A stretch of 25,727 bases of DNA from Funneliformis mosseae (GCA_910592005.1 CAJVPP010000835.1:1-25727); one strand, 5' to 3'; shown: positions 1 through 9,846, counted from the stretch's first letter. Numbers and translations: made by a program. The notes: a model not told the origin generated them from the sequence alone.

Positions 1-195
1 ACAAGATACAAAAATATCCAGATATCACAAGTAGCGGTACAATTCTTATCTGGCTGCTCTTCCGTAGGGAGAAGTTACCCGCTTAAGCGTATGTGCTTAC
101 CAAAAAAAAAATCTTTATTATATTTAATTGAATAGGGCGACGGAGAAGGAGGACGATCCATTTTCGATGTTTGTCAGATAATATTAGTCGTTAAT
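1..195 (+). CDS. Possible 3' end of an unidentified plus-strand gene (two partial exons)
   Basis: I do not recognise a product. Bases 1-88 are open in frame 1 and end at a good donor (GTATGT at 89). A plausible acceptor (TTGAATAG) ends at 135, and joining the two keeps frame 1 open to a TAA at 193-195. The junction encodes a run of arginines followed by a TIHFRC-like tail. Read in another frame, the second piece gives an acidic tail (TEKEDDPFSMF), which looks equally protein-like, but its partner frame has a stop before the donor. The local base composition is less AT-rich than the following intergenic DNA, which favours coding. The start lies outside the window, so the gene, if real, would converge on the minus-strand TRAPPC10-like fragment. 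Confidence 0.25.
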
Positions 196-479
196 TGATT
201 TGTAATTGGCGGAATGAATAATTTTTATATTCCAAATATTATACAATTATTAATAAAGAAAATTAACTTATAAAGGTTTTAAGCATTAATTTATTCAATA
301 TCTATCTATTAAAAACATGTTATGTTTACAAAAAAACTTTAATAAATATTAAAAAGTTTTGAATAAATAAAATCGTACTGTCATAACTATATAATTTATT
401 AAATTATTAATTTCCCCGAAAAACTTATTCTTATAAAATCAAATTACAAAGACATGGTTTTTAATAAAGGTAATTGATC
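196..479. other. AT-rich intergenic stretch, nothing recognised
   Basis: No open frame or motif was found between the possible plus-strand 3' end and the stop of the TRAPPC10-like fragment. It probably holds the two converging 3' untranslated regions. Several AATAAA-like strings occur on both strands but cannot be ranked. Confidence 0.5.
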
Positions 480-1150
480 TTATAATTCAACATTCTCCAT
501 CCCTTCATTATGATGATGATGTCCAGGACCACCGAATCCTGCCCCTGAATGAATCGAGTGAATTCGATGTTGTTGTTCAATAAAGAAAGTCGCAGATTGC
601 GTACGAGGTCGAACAAGAACTTGTTCAGCATTGTTTAAATAAATAGTTTCAGAAAATGTATGTGAATCAAGGATAGTAACTCTTAAAAGAGGAACAAGAA
701 GGTGCCCGGTTTTCAAGGGTACAAGTGTAATAGGAAATTCATTCGTTTCTCCAGCCTAAATTGTCAATTACGTGAGAGTTTATATCTTTTTTTTAGGAAA
801 AAAAATCATTGGATATAAGTTGTTGTCCCACCTTTGAAGAAAAGCATAATTTTTTATGTCCTGCCAATAGCCAATTGTCAAAATCAACATGAACATCATA
901 ATAAAATTCCAAAATATCCGTAGATGTTATAATTCCAATATAATGAATGTCGAACTATACTATCTGACGACAATGGCATGGCTCCCCGGGTCAATTCATG
1001 TAATAATCTTAAACTTGATTTGGTTATCTTATTTCTTAATTTCTTGTAAATAAGCATGAATGCTATTATTTTAACATTAAAATCGAGCACGAGACATAGA
1101 AAATCATCTTTGATTTCATAATAGAAACCGAATCTTTTAAAAAGGTGTAA
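480..1150 (-). pseudogene. C-terminal fragment of a TRAPPC10/Trs130-like TRAPP II subunit
   Basis: TRAPPC10 (yeast Trs130, Aspergillus HypA) is a large subunit of the TRAPP II complex acting on Ypt31/Rab11 at the Golgi. Two joined pieces support the call. One (about 954-832) reads DILEFYYDVHVDFDNWLLAG. After an intron (831-756, donor GTGGGA, acceptor TTTAG) the last exon 755-480 begins AGETNEFPITLVPLKTGHLL and contains AEQVLVRPRTQSATF. This follows the fungal Trs130 C-terminal pattern as I remember it (aromatic-rich strand, W-L-I/L-G-G/R block, GE..FP..L.P.K.G.LLLP). The final residues are Gly- and His-rich. Just upstream, SIVRHSLYWN (a family-like motif) lies in a different frame, so either one base has been lost or gained or an intron ends at TATAG (955). 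The full protein exceeds 1000 residues. Only about 200 can fit here, because the FAB1-like gene ends 130 bp upstream on the same strand. I infer a 5'-truncated relic. Confidence 0.65.
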
Positions 1151-1280
1151 TCATTTTATTGTAAATTAGTTTTACTAATATCATTTTTCCAAAAATATAT
1201 ATAAATAATTACGATATATCATACAAATAAATATATTAAATAATCTATGATTTATATTACATCTTACTTTACAACAACTA

Positions 1281-4200
1281 TTACAATACACTGGGTAACT
1301 TTAGTGTTTGTGGTGGTGAATAATTGAGATTGGCATGTTTGGAGTTTGATACAGGTGATAGAGGTGCCGATGATTCTTCAGTCGACGACATTTGATCATC
1401 ATCAATACATGATGATTTTATCCATTTACCTTAAAAAATAAATAAATAGATAGTTAAATAAATAGATAAAAATATTGACAATTCCTACTTGTCATTTTGC
1501 TCACCTGGTACAGCCAGGAAATATTGGTCTATCGAATCTCTGAATCTATCTTTATATTGATCCGGTGGTAAAACAGTGACTTCTTTTGCATTTCTTCCAA
1601 TGGTTTTACCTCTATTTTCAATTTTCTTATATAAGGTATATGCTCCAATAAAATCTACAATTCCTGCTATTAATTCTTTCTTTTCGCCATCAACTCCTAC
1701 TAATAATGAATAATCCATAATATTGGAATCTGCTAAGAATTTTGTATCGTTGAGTATTGCTTCTCGAAGAATCTTCTTGGAATGTGAGTGTATTAACAAA
1801 CGTGATTTATATCTTCCTTCAACCCAATCACCATCCCATAATGTCACATCTCCTTGTTGAGGTTGATCTCTTATATGACGTTCTTGAATTCCTTTCAAAT
1901 CAAATTTCTATAAAAAAGAAAGTGGTTAAAATAAGCTTAAACTTCCACATTTATAAATTAAGTATAAAATGCTTACGCTTGTTATGGTTTTCTCAAAGAA
2001 TAAATGTTCCATTACTAGAACATCCATTTTAATGATATTGCTATTCTTTTTTAAGTCCTTAATCTTTATTGTATAGAATCCAAAGATCTTTGCAAGAACT
2101 GATGGCGTCTTATTACAGAAAAAAATATATATAAAAGAGAAATTTTAGAGAATATAACATTCCATAATCAGGTTTATTTTGTACGTACGATAGGAGCCTT
2201 GTTCATATATTCAAAATACTTTGGTGCAAATTTCAATAAAGCTTCTTTTTCTCCGATTCTCCATGATGATACCATCTGTTTTATAATAAGTCTATCGTCT
2301 ATATAATATAAAACATATTAAGTTAGAGATCCTATATATAAAATCTTAATAGTATAATATTACCTTGCGTTTTGAAGAAATTGCTTGAACTTTTGCCACC
2401 TGTAACTTTCCAGGAAGAACATCGAGAAAGAGAGTCGATGGATAAATTTTCAATTCCACATCGACGTCGAAGTGAATCAAATTCTGTGGCATAATACACT
2501 GTACACGAAAATTTTTTCGTTCCATGCGTAAACTCTACAAAAAAATGTAAGAAATTAAAATATAGACAAAAAAAAAAAAGGAAGAGAGTTTTAGTTAAAC
2601 TCACGATATTTTAAATGTGGAGTTTCTTTTTCCTTTGGAGTTTTCCGACCCCATGAAAATGTTGACTCATCCTTTTTTTTTGGTAAATCCTTTTCATTTA
2701 CATCTTGTTTTTCATTTGATTCATTTGATAATTTCTCGGTACCAACAACGGATTCTGGTTTCTGCTCCTCCTTGATATGCTGTGCTTTTTCATTGAAAAT
2801 CTCATCTTTAGCTTTCTCGGAATCTTCATTCTTTTGTCCAAAAATTCCACCAAATTTTCCATTTTTAGTAGTAGTTTGTTTTTCAGCTTCTTTTTCGGGA
2901 TCTTTTTTCTTTTCCTTACTACTAAGAGATAAATTAAATGATCCAAGATCAAATCCATGAGGGATTGTATAAGTATTATCTTTAACATGTTTACGTCGAA
3001 TAGTGGAACTATACTGGTCTAAAGATTGAAGTCCATTGGATCCTTCTGAATCTGTCGATAAATCTTTCTTTGACGTGAGATTCGATGTGGATGGACTTTT
3101 TAATGAAGTAATTAACGTTGAGAATGAGTTGGAAACTTGAGGTTGATGATATTCAGACATGGGGGTTACTGGAGCCGATTGTGTAAATGATAATCTAACA
3201 TTTTGTCGCATAAGTGACGATTCTCTTAAATAATCCCTTGAACTATTTAAAATAAAACTTTAGTATATTTTAAAGAATCTTCCATTTATATAATTCATAA
3301 AATATTCACCTTAATGTAAATGCGATGATAGAACTAGGTTCATCTTCTCTAACTATGATAGGAGATCCAGGGAAAACATGGCAGTTACTTGAACTACATA
3401 GAAAAAAAAAACAGTTATTAGATCATCGATGAAACTATATTTAATAACAAGTTTTAATTATCTTACCTTGCATATTCCGGCTCAACCCATTCAATATTCG
3501 AAAATTTTTCTAAATTTTCTTCACGAACGTGAGCTTTTTGCCAATCCAACAATCGTTTTTTTGTTGAATGAATTTTCTCGACAAACAATTTCCGCACATC
3601 ATTCAAAACAGTAGCCTTTGTTTCCTTAAGAATATCATAAAGTTCAAACTCGTCAACACGAAAATCTTTTGCCATATCATCCAACAATTTCAAATAACTT
3701 TGCTCTTCACTAGGATCAGCATCATTACCATTAACTTTGATGGCAATGTTTCCCTTGGAACTAGAGTCCGTTTCATTAGGAGACAAAGAGTCAAAGTATT
3801 CTTCTAATGCTGTTATATGTTGTTTAACGCCACCATAAAAATATGTGATTTCCAATCTTGTCTCATCAAATAATCTCATCTCATCCTCATTGCTAATAAC
3901 AAAAAGTTTATCAATTTCTTCGGCTTCACCTAAAGTATGTATTATCGGAGTCTCTCCTTGACTAATTTGCAATTTCGGCAAACGCATTTCAAATAAGTCA
4001 ACGTGTTCACATCCAATTTTCACGACCAAATCTCCTCGGCGAAAACATCTGACCAAAGAATCAAAATGCGAACATAAAGTTTTAGGGGTAAAATCTTCAT
4101 TGTAAATTAGATTTTCGAGATATTTTCCAAATGAATAAAGATAAGTCGCACGTGACATTTGCACGATTGGAGTTTTCATGGAACACGGTTCACATTGTGT

Positions 4201-5936
4201 CCACATTAAAATGCTATCGGATAAGGGTTTTAACTTTTGATCTGGTAATTCTTCAATCGTTATACTGATCCTCCCTGTATTGTGAGTATACGTGCTAATA
4301 TGATCGAGTCCAGGATGATCGCATGATGCATCTTCACAAATTTCATGAGCTTGATCGCATAATAGATTAATAATTTCTCCAAGGCATCTATCGGGGTGAT
4401 CACAATTCTTGTTATAATATTCCATTGTGGTTATTTCATGATTATGACATGGCGATATCGAAGTCGGTGACCAAAACCTTGCGAAAGAACATGATAATGC
4501 CTGATGTTTGAATACACAATTCAATGAATTATTATTTGTCATGAGATATGTAAGTCCCGATCGGAAATCCTGCGAAACCTGACTCGACCCAGTAATCGCT
4601 GCATAAGTACGATATTTTCCAGTAGAATTTTTCGTGGAAGCCGCCCCATTTCCATTTGAGAAGTCATTAGCTAAATCCAAAGCATCTTTTACAGCAAATG
4701 ACTTAAACGTACCATCTTCGTTTGTATGAAGACGGATCTCTGTTTCTTCATCTCTTAAACGCATTAAAACATGCGGAGGAGGAAATTTCACTCCCGGAGA
4801 TGATGAAAGTATAGTATTTTCCATTTGATGAATTGCCTTTGCAAATTTGTTTTTAGCTAAAATTGACATATCCATCTCTTCCTCAGTATTTATCGTCGCT
4901 CCAGTCGAATTATTTGATGATTTTGAAATCTGATTTCTTTTGAATGAAGATTTCCTCATCAAGGATCCATGCTTTTCATGAGATTTGTTTACATGATCTC
5001 TAATATTTGACATGTTATTATGTTTCATCAGCCATCCAAGCCATGAAGATTTTGAAGTACGTCTGGAATTTCTTAATCTATTCTGAATATCCTCAGCGCC
5101 TTGACCATCTTTTGTATCATCTCTTGAAATGAAATGATCCCTAAATAAACACACCTCAAGTCTCAAATTACACACAACATAAACCATTAATTCTAAAATT
5201 TTATCCACCGAATTAACATAATCCTTTTCTCCCTTTAGTATTATCGTTCCACCGATCCAATGTTTCATTTCATGCTTAGTAAATTCCAAACCTTTTTTTT
5301 TTTTTTTTTTGAAAAGAAATTTTATAAATATTATATATCAAAATGATGAAAAATGAAAAGGATTGTTTTAACATGATTTATATTTTTAGAATTACCTTCA
5401 TCATTTTCACGTTTAAATAGAAGTTCGCCGTCAAAATAATTATAAACAAAATGTGAATCCGTAGGTTTCCCACCATCTTTTTTTAAAGTTATTACAAATT
5501 TTGATTCATCTTTAAATTTATTTTGAATTTTTTCTGAAGTTAAATTTTCATCATTCTCCTTTTCTTCTTGTTTATTATTATCATTGTTTCTTTTCTTTTT
5601 CGAGGAAATGACATCACGTTTTTTCATTTCATGTTGATAAATTGCTTCTATAGCTTTTGGAACTGTTTCGGCGATATCGAGTATAATTCCCCAGATAACA
5701 GTTTCCCAAGGATTGGTATCAAGGGCACAATTATGTAGGCTTTGTTTTAAAATATTACGTAAATGACCTAATGAAATACTATCTAATGATACATCGCTTG
5801 AACCTTGTATTGGGGTAAATGAAGTTGATGGTAAAGATATTGTAGACTTTAAATTTGAAATTGACCTTCCCGTCGGTAAAGCAGGCAATGGTTTACGTGA
5901 AGGATTTCTGATGTTTATTAGGTTTTCCGCAGACAT
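1281..5936 (-). CDS. FAB1: FAB1/PIKfyve-like phosphatidylinositol-3-phosphate 5-kinase, lacking FYVE and most of the CCT apical domain
   Basis: Family role: makes PI(3,5)P2 from PI3P on vacuole/endosome membranes. Exons (minus): 5936-5396, 5291-3467, 3393-3310, 3242-2605, 2534-2364, 2298-2189, 2108-1977, 1907-1505, 1429-1281. They total 4053 nt, 1350 residues, and all junctions are in phase. Residues about 58-175 match the start of the CCT (chaperonin-like) domain and end at GGKPTDSHFVYNYFDGELLF. Residues 194-201 (GGTIILKG) match its end. The Cys/His-rich region spans about 438-600 with CEPC and MSRATYLYSFGKYLE. HVFPGSPIIVREDEPSSIIA is near 794. The C-terminal PIPK domain (about 1025-1310) has GGKSSSNFFKT, the ATP-binding Lys in RLIIKQ (1093), KFDLKGIQERH, catalytic Asp 1232 in MDYSLLVG and Asp 1252 in IVDFIGAYT. 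About 150-200 CCT residues are absent at intron 1, and no FYVE finger precedes Met1. The start was chosen as the first ATG in the open frame. The kinase looks functional, but the missing CCT part could be real, paralog decay or an assembly collapse. Confidence 0.9.
5292..5395 (-). other. FAB1-like intron 1, ending in an 18-base homopolymer
   Basis: The donor GTAATT follows GATGAAG. The acceptor AG is preceded on the coding strand by about 18 adenines instead of a pyrimidine tract. The splice restores phase exactly (DEG then LEFTKHE). This is the place where the conserved CCT apical segment should lie, so the tract marks either a deletion scar or an assembly collapse. Confidence 0.65.
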
Positions 5937-6043
5937 GTTCAAAAGGTTCAAATTTTACAATAAATAGTAATTATTTGGAAAATAAAAACTATCTTTTGTT
6001 TATATATATAAAAATGTTACATGTTGCAATACAGCAAAGAAGA

Positions 6044-6121
6044 TCATGGCAGATCAAATGGGGGACATTTACAGGGTCTTATGACTAGAATTCCGACATT
6101 TTTATTTTGTCGTTGTGACAT
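6044..6121 (-). CDS. Short ORF in the presumed FAB1-like 5' leader (possible uORF)
   Basis: An ATG at 6121 opens 25 codons (starting MSQRQNKNVGILV, containing CKCPP) and ends with TGA at 6046-6044, about 110 bp before the FAB1-like start codon. It lies between the GATA stop and the FAB1-like ATG on the same strand. If transcription starts upstream of it, it could lower translation of the kinase. No homology is recognised and it may be chance. Confidence 0.25.
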   Translation of the reverse strand: MSQRQNKNVGILVIRPCKCPPFDLP

Positions 6122-6223
6122 GGTAAAAAGGATTAAAACGAACGAATTCGTTAATGGCGCAGCATGAGAGATTTATTTATAAGAAAAGTCGTAAAACATT
6201 AATTGGTAAGGGTAGCTCGTTTG

Positions 6224-6843
6224 TCAACAACTGGAATTCTTTTTTGATCGCTTATATTTGATGGTTCCTCCTTGTATGTATTCAACAGGTCGATTCATTC
6301 CATGTTGTTTCAAACTACCGAAAATATACGTTCTAAATTCGCCTTTTAATTGATTTGATAAAAATGTGTAATATATTGATTTAACTTATTACTTACTATA
6401 ATCCGCAAGCATTACAAAGCAATTTCCCTTGATTATCCCTTCGCCATGCTGGAGACTTGGAGGTGTTACAATTTACACAGACATTTCTTGCTGATATATT
6501 TGGATTCATTAAAATTTCAAGAACTTGTGGATGATAATTGACTGCAGCAGCGATCCTATCTTCGAGCTTCCATTGTTCTATGAGCCTTTTTTTTAAAAAA
6601 AAATAAATAAATAAATAAATCAAATAAAAATTCACTTATGGAATTTAATTTCCAAAGTTGATTTTGGTTCACTTACGAAACCGCTTTATCAATAGGTATT
6701 AAACCTGCGATAACAAAATCTGCTAATGTTAGATCAAACATCCACTCTTCACATAAAATTTCTTGTCCGTCGCTTAAGGTTATTTTCATTGGATAATCTG
6801 TTCGGTCGTTTGACATTGCGAATTCGGTAGTATCCTGCGGCAT
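6224..6843 (-). CDS. Small GATA-type zinc-finger transcription factor
   Basis: A predicted nuclear DNA-binding protein of 148 residues. Exons (minus): 6843-6677, 6585-6397, 6314-6224. Donors are GTAAGT in both introns. Acceptors are AAAAAAAAG (intron 1) and TTCGGTAG (intron 2). Total 447 nt, in phase. The single finger is Cys92-X2-Cys95-X17-Cys113-X2-Cys116 (CVNC ... CNACGLYLKQHG), followed by the usual basic tail ([20 protein letters not shown]). The N-terminal 80 residues contain [20 protein letters not shown] and an amphipathic stretch to [16 protein letters not shown] do not recognise this as a named domain, but it looks ordered rather than low-complexity. The start is the first ATG of the open frame. 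Next downstream on the same strand is the FAB1-like gene (288 bp from the stop to its ATG). Several GATAA-type sites occur upstream, so autoregulation is possible but speculative. The family call is secure; the target genes are unknown. Confidence 0.88.
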
Positions 6844-7561
6844 GTTTGGTCGTCAGCAGTGAACAACCTTTGAGTTTTATATCTTTAAAAGAAAAAAAAA
6901 TAAATAAAAAAATAAGGAAATTCGTGCGTTATTTTGAAATAAATTTGGCAATTATCATTAAATTCTTCCTTGAAAGTAAGTACAAGACCACTTTAAATAA
7001 GGATAAACTCTTTTCTCATTATCAGGGGGTTCTCGATAAAAAAAAAAAAAACATTAGCTTTGATTGGGAAAAAAATTGCTTATATGGTAAAAAATTTATT
7101 TTTTTCTAATTATTTCGTACAAAGTGAATTGTTTACGTTTCATTTAATCAGTCATAAAGGTATCTATCCAATTATATTTGCAACTATAATAATGATAATA
7201 ATAATAATAATAATTTAATAAAAATAATCGAATCAAATGAATTTGTTTTACTATTGTTATATAGCGATTGAAGTCCAAGACAAGCAAAACTTGAAGGGAT
7301 AAAATATGTACCGTATAGTCTTAAATTCCTTTACATCTTCTTTTGAAGCACTTTTATAGCCTTTCGTTTGTTTGCAAGAAAAAAGCGCAATAGATAAAGT
7401 CAATTTATTTGTATATCTCGCTTTTAAATTTTAAATAAAGTACCTTTGTTTGCTATAAATGACAAACTTATTAAAAACGAATGGGTGCATTGTTTGGTAC
7501 ATATTTAGTAAAACGCCTACAATTAAACCTATACATTCCTTATCAAACCTCACATTTCTGA
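6844..7561. other. Intergenic region upstream of the GATA gene, with GATA-like sites
   Basis: No coding sequence was found. GATAA/TTATC-like hexamers appear around 7001, 7034, 7298 and 7393, and an (AAT)n microsatellite lies near 7186-7216. The stretch probably contains the promoter of the minus-strand GATA gene and the flank downstream of the Fanzor relic. Confidence 0.4.
7186..7216. repeat. AAT/ATA trinucleotide microsatellite
   Basis: A run of about ten AAT-type units with one interruption (AATAATGATAATAATAAT...) lies in intergenic DNA. It is visible directly. Confidence 0.85.
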
Positions 7562-8143
7562 TCATGCCCAGGTGAGATAGCGAAGTAAGATATTTCGAAC
7601 ACCATTGATATCCCGATCACTTTGGATCCACCCAATTTTCGATGGATATGACCACAGCACCCACATGTCTTACTGGTATATTCTTCAGTACATACAATTA
7701 CCTGACATCATGGATGCTCACGAACCAACCTTATGTAGAAGATATTGGCGGAATCGGAAGTGGGACCATGTTAACATCATCCGTGCAGTCTTAGAACGAA
7801 TCCGCCGTTTTCCACGCATAACCATTCCCTGTGTCTTAAACTCGGGCAACAAAATAATACGATAATTTTGACAGAGCCATTTAGCAAGTTTATGGTGGAA
7901 ATAATTAATAAGACAACGGATTTTTTTATGTATACGAAGCATGACCTTGAGAAGCTTGTATCGTTTTCGTTTGTGTACTTTCCATGAATAGAGTCATGCT
8001 TGCTTTGGATTTTGTCATACGTCTGGGAAAGCCGATAAATTCTATTAATATCATTTTTTTCCCCATTCAATAGCTTTTCCACTTGGATCATAACCAGTCA
8101 TGAATGTACGCACTCCCTGGGTCCAGAGCAATTACTCCTCCCT
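7562..8143 (-). pseudogene. Degenerate Fanzor/TnpB-type RNA-guided nuclease (RuvC half)
   Basis: Fanzors are eukaryotic TnpB relatives, RNA-guided DNA nucleases carried by transposons. Reading across frames on the minus strand gives, in order: VIALDPG (RuvC-I Asp, near 8121-8123), then after a one-base insertion VRTFMTGYDPSGKAIEWGKN, then KRYKLLKVMLRIHKKIR and FHHKLAKWLCQNYRIILLPEF (RuvC-II Glu, 7841-7843), RSKTARMMLTWSHFRFRQYL, EEYTSKTCGCCGHIHRKLGG (first zinc knuckle) and DRDINGVRNILLRYLTW (RuvC-III Asp, 7610-7618). Breaks: a +1 frameshift after LDPG, another before the KRYKLLK block, a GGTT duplication after HKV, TGG to TGA in the HPW position, and loss of the second CxxC knuckle between GGSK and DRDING. 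No N-terminal (REC/WED-like) part is visible above 8143. I infer a dead, 5'-truncated transposon relic. No guide RNA or transposon ends could be placed. Confidence 0.85.
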
Positions 8144-9000
8144 ATTAAATTATTTATTAAATGATTAAATTAATTTTATTAGAAAATATACGCAATTTTT
8201 TGTATCGTACGTCATAAAGTTTACGAAATATGGCGTCATCCTTACATAATTTTTTTCTAGTCTAAAAAGTCTAATTAAGTCATAAAAATTCGTGGTTTCT
8301 AGACGAAATCACACTTACGATTTTTATCATTTTTATATATACTTTGGTAACCATCCATATAAAATCACGGTATGACGTGGTGAATTGAACCACAAAAGTC
8401 GAAATATTTTTATTGAGATTGGAATATGGATAAAACAATAAAAATTAATGAAAGCTTTAGGTATTAATATGTTAGTAACAATCACCATTCATTTTTTACT
8501 TAGCCGTTCCTCCTTTCACAATTACATAATAATAAAGGTTGAATTTACTTGTTTTCAATATTTTAAAAATACAAATACATAGTTCTACTTTTGTCAAATT
8601 AATTAGTTAAGAAAGTAAAGTAATTTGCACTGAAATAAACGATAACAAATTTTAACGAAAATGAACTATCACCCCATTAAATTGCTACGTCTCTTGGATT
8701 CTGTTTGCAATTTGGTAAGTATTCTAGCCAGATTGTAAAAAGGTAGTTTTGTTAAAAAGGGATTTTTGTTTAGGAATGTGAGCTACTGATAGAGATGTTT
8801 TTATTTAAAATTACTTTTCCTTATACTTGATATAAAATGCGGAAATCTACACAAAGCTTGTAATACGAAAAGTGTGGTTTATTCGGGAATGTTCAAAATT
8901 AGTAAAACGGTGATCCATAAAGAAAGAGGTTGAGTCTAGAATGTACGATTACTTTCTAATAAATACTCCCAATAAAAGTTTCTTGTCGCGAATATCATGA
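8144..9000. other. Intergenic DNA with small inverted repeats, no gene seen
   Basis: No coding pattern on either strand continues the Fanzor relic. An imperfect 46-bp palindrome (8282-8327) and a short hairpin (GTGGT/ACCAC, about 8377-8393) are present. The rest is AT-rich without recognisable content. Confidence 0.4.
8282..8327. repeat. Imperfect 46-bp palindrome
   Basis: The left arm ATAAAAATTCG...GGTTTC pairs with the right arm GAAATCA...CGATTTTTAT around a TAGAC centre, with a few mismatches. It could be a miniature transposon remnant or a cruciform-forming site. Nothing links it to a gene. Confidence 0.5.
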
Positions 9001-9008
9001 AAAATTCT

Positions 9009-9120
9009 TTTTGAATTGACCCGAGTTCCTCAATCCGGTCTCTGTGCGTCCGGCACACGAGACATGGTCAATGCGGAACCAATAGCAAACCTTCATGCTG
9101 CGGGTAGACGCAGTAAATAA
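9009..9120. other. GC-rich islet of unknown nature
   Basis: About 110 bp near half GC sits in DNA of roughly 25-30% GC. On the plus strand a short open frame ends at a TAA near 9117 and reads TRVPQSGLCASG, then TRDMVNAEPIANLHAAG. Codon use is much less AT-biased than in the neighbouring genes. I checked for tRNA A/B boxes and saw none that fit. It could be an exon fragment, a foreign insertion or a structured RNA. Confidence 0.35.
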
Positions 9121-9846
9121 ATCAAAAACACGGAATCTCCAATTTACCAGTATGCAAAATGCGAGATTTTATTAAGCTTAATTAAAAACAAGAACATGAT
9201 GTCGTCACACCGCGTGACCGACAGTTCGGTAAAGTTCATTGAATGGTGATTGTTAATTTTATTCAGGCAAATAATCGTTCTTTTTTTATATTTCATACAG
9301 GAAAAAAATGGGAAAGAGATAATTATGAGGAACCAAAAATAGTAATCATCACGGTGATAACTTGATGTCTTCACATGTGCCAATTGCAGAGTTATTACTC
9401 TATTTATCATTGATGAACAGATTACATGCCTTTCGAAACCTACAATGATTCATTTTATATTGTTTTAACATGAAATAGTTTCAAAAATAAACCTCTTTTT
9501 TTTTTTTTTTACATTTCAAGACTTTTTAGTAAAAAGAAAAAAATTTTTTTTTTTTTTTGTATACTCCGTACGCTTTTCCTTCGGGGAATAATAATATCCA
9601 AGGACTCCGCATACCCCGACTTCTTAAATAGGAAAACAAGTAGTCAATTCAACAATATTCGAACTGTAATACAAAAGAAATTTAAATCTCTTCCGTGTTT
9701 TTTTACAGTAAACAAAAGTCTTTATGCGAGCATAATATAATATTTTAATTTATATTTCAAAAAAAAAATTAACAGTTGGACTTTGAAAGTTCGGAAGTTC
9801 GGTACCTTGTACTTTTTATAAGCTGCAAAGAAATTCGTCTTTCAAA
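9121..9846. promoter_or_regulatory. Upstream region of the BOI-like gene
   Basis: No gene is seen. It holds two long T tracts (about 9491-9510 and 9543-9558), a locally GC-richer patch with CCGTACG and CCCCGAC (about 9568-9622), and a TATAAG about 30 bp before the start codon. Promoter function is inferred from position only. Confidence 0.35.

Noticed and set aside
2698..3211. Lys-rich alternative frames and an opposite-strand frame inside FAB1
   Set aside because: They overlap FAB1-like exon 4, whose frame joins in phase to conserved kinase sequence on both sides.
6130..6160. Perfect 12-bp palindrome AACGAATTCGTT between the GATA and FAB1-like genes
   Set aside because: A single short palindrome of this size is expected by chance in sequence of this length, and nothing else supports a binding site.
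7605..7865. 86-codon plus-strand open frame
   Set aside because: It is the antisense shadow of the Fanzor relic and has no motif of its own.
9009..9120. tRNA or 5S rRNA gene in the GC-rich islet
   Set aside because: No matching A-box/B-box pair, anticodon-arm fold or 5S internal control region could be found on either strand.
9144..9410. 88-codon minus-strand frame before the BOI-like gene
   Set aside because: Its composition follows the intergenic background, no motif is recognised, and it lies in the presumed promoter of the BOI-like gene.
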